From Desulfobacteraceae bacterium (GTDB lineage Bacteria; Desulfobacterota; Desulfobacteria; Desulfobacterales; Desulfobacteraceae): a stretch of DNA of 6,155 nucleotides. Positions within the stretch are counted from its first letter, which is position 1. Each line of letters starts with the position of its first letter. The DNA lies in contig PIVQ01000451.1 of assembly GCA_003354055.1 (NCBI GenBank), forward strand, positions 1-6,155. Direction: 5' to 3'. The notes beneath the pieces were generated by a model, which saw only the letters and a list, made by a program, of their open reading frames with translations, was not told the origin of the DNA and made no database searches. A program made the position numbers and the translations under genes. Below, piece after piece: positions 5,476-6,155 of the stretch.

Positions 5476-6155
5476 ATGAGCACTATCCGAATTCTGCCCG
5501 AGATTCTGTCAAACCAGATTGCTGCGGGTGAGGTGGTTCAGCGGCCTGCCTCAGTGGTTAAAGAACTGGTTGAAAACTGCATGGATGCAGGGGCAGACCG
5601 GATCACGGTGGAGATTGAAAAGGGGGGTAAATCCCTGATCCGGATCTCGGATAACGGTGCCGGACTTTCGAGAGATCAGGCCATGCTGGCCATTGAACGT
5701 TACGCCACTTCTAAAATATTTACCAAGGACGATCTGTTTTCCATCTCTACCTTTGGCTTCAGGGGGGAGGCGTTGCCTTCCATTGCCTCTGTTGCAAAGT
5801 TCACTCTGGTTTCGCGGCCCCGTGATGAAGATACCGGTACAAGGATCGATATCAACGGCGGTAAATTAGTCAAGGTCTCTGATGCAGGAGCACCTTCCGG
5901 CACTATGGTTGAGGTCAGGCAATTGTTTTTCAACACCCCTGCCAGGCGAAAATTTTTAAAGGCTGAAAGCACTGAAACCAGTCATATATCTGATGCCGTC
6001 TCAGGCCTTGCCATGGGCAACCCCAAGGTCGGATTCCGTTTGTTTCTTAACAAAAAACTGGTACGCAATTTCCCGCCTGGCCAGAATCTGTTTCAGCGGG
6101 CCCAGATGGTGTTGGGCAAGGAGGCGGCAAATCACCTCTATCCCATAGAGACAAG
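5476..6155 (+). CDS. mutL: DNA mismatch repair protein MutL (3' end outside window)
   Basis: MutL couples mismatch recognition by MutS to strand removal. The visible 226 codons are the N-terminal GHKL-type ATPase domain. Motifs in order are: NQIAAGEVVQRPASVVKELVEN at 13-34, with the presumed catalytic Glu30 and Mg-binding Asn34; DNGAG at 59-63; ERYATSK at 74-80; STFGFRGEAL at 91-100, the ATP lid; and NTPARRKFL at 153-161. All ATP-binding motifs are intact. Motif I reads ENCMDAGA where many bacteria have ENSLDAGA; Cys at this place also occurs in human MLH1, so it is not a defect. The ATG at 5476 has AAGGA at 5461-5465, 10 nt upstream. The frame stays open to the window edge, so the C-terminal dimerisation domain, and whether it has the endonuclease motif, cannot be seen. 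Confidence 0.97.
   Translation, partial: MSTIRILPEILSNQIAAGEVVQRPASVVKELVENCMDAGADRITVEIEKGGKSLIRISDNGAGLSRDQAMLAIERYATSKIFTKDDLFSISTFGFRGEALPSIASVAKFTLVSRPRDEDTGTRIDINGGKLVKVSDAGAPSGTMVEVRQLFFNTPARRKFLKAESTETSHISDAVSGLAMGNPKVGFRLFLNKKLVRNFPPGQNLFQRAQMVLGKEAANHLYPIET

Noticed and set aside
5560..5600. Possible defective MutL motif I (ENCMDAGA instead of ENSLDAGA)
   Set aside because: The presumed catalytic Glu30 and Asn34 are intact, and Cys in this position occurs in the functional homologue human MLH1, so this is natural variation.

Overview
The window looks like ordinary chromosomal housekeeping DNA from a bacterium. The best guess is a sulfate-reducing Desulfobacterota (Desulfobacterales-type) genome. 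That guess rests on moderate GC content, the style of the ArgRS, GatA and MutL sequences, and a recalled gene order of argS, SPOR protein, gatC, gatA, short ORF, mutL. No search was run, so the taxonomy is an inference.

Layout: positions 18-207 carry two class II serine tRNA genes on the minus strand, anticodons GCU and UGA, 9 nt apart. Both encode their CCA ends, and they share a clear sigma70-type promoter at 224-252. A divergent consensus-like promoter at 422-449 drives the plus-strand genes. Between the two outward-facing promoters lies about 170 bp that neither should transcribe. It holds an inverted pair of degenerate 9-bp tandem repeat arrays (258-387), the most unusual structure here.

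From 488 to the right edge all genes are on the plus strand and tightly packed, with gaps from -1 to 52 nt, so they are probably one operon. In order they are: an unrecognised 152-aa protein with a very acidic tail; argS; a membrane-anchored SPOR-domain protein; gatC; gatA; a 59-aa conserved-looking protein of unknown function; and the start of mutL, cut by the window edge. Two small nucleic-acid structures sit at gene junctions: an AT-rich hairpin over the gatC stop codon (3691-3715) and four degenerate 10-bp repeats between the 59-aa gene and mutL (5421-5460).

Functionally the cluster combines translation (two serine tRNAs, arginyl-tRNA synthetase, two subunits of the tRNA-dependent amidotransferase), cell-envelope or division work (SPOR protein) and mismatch repair (MutL). 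gatB is not in the window. I see no mobile element, CRISPR array, defence system or clearly new system. The items most worth following are the two unknown proteins and the repeat structures.
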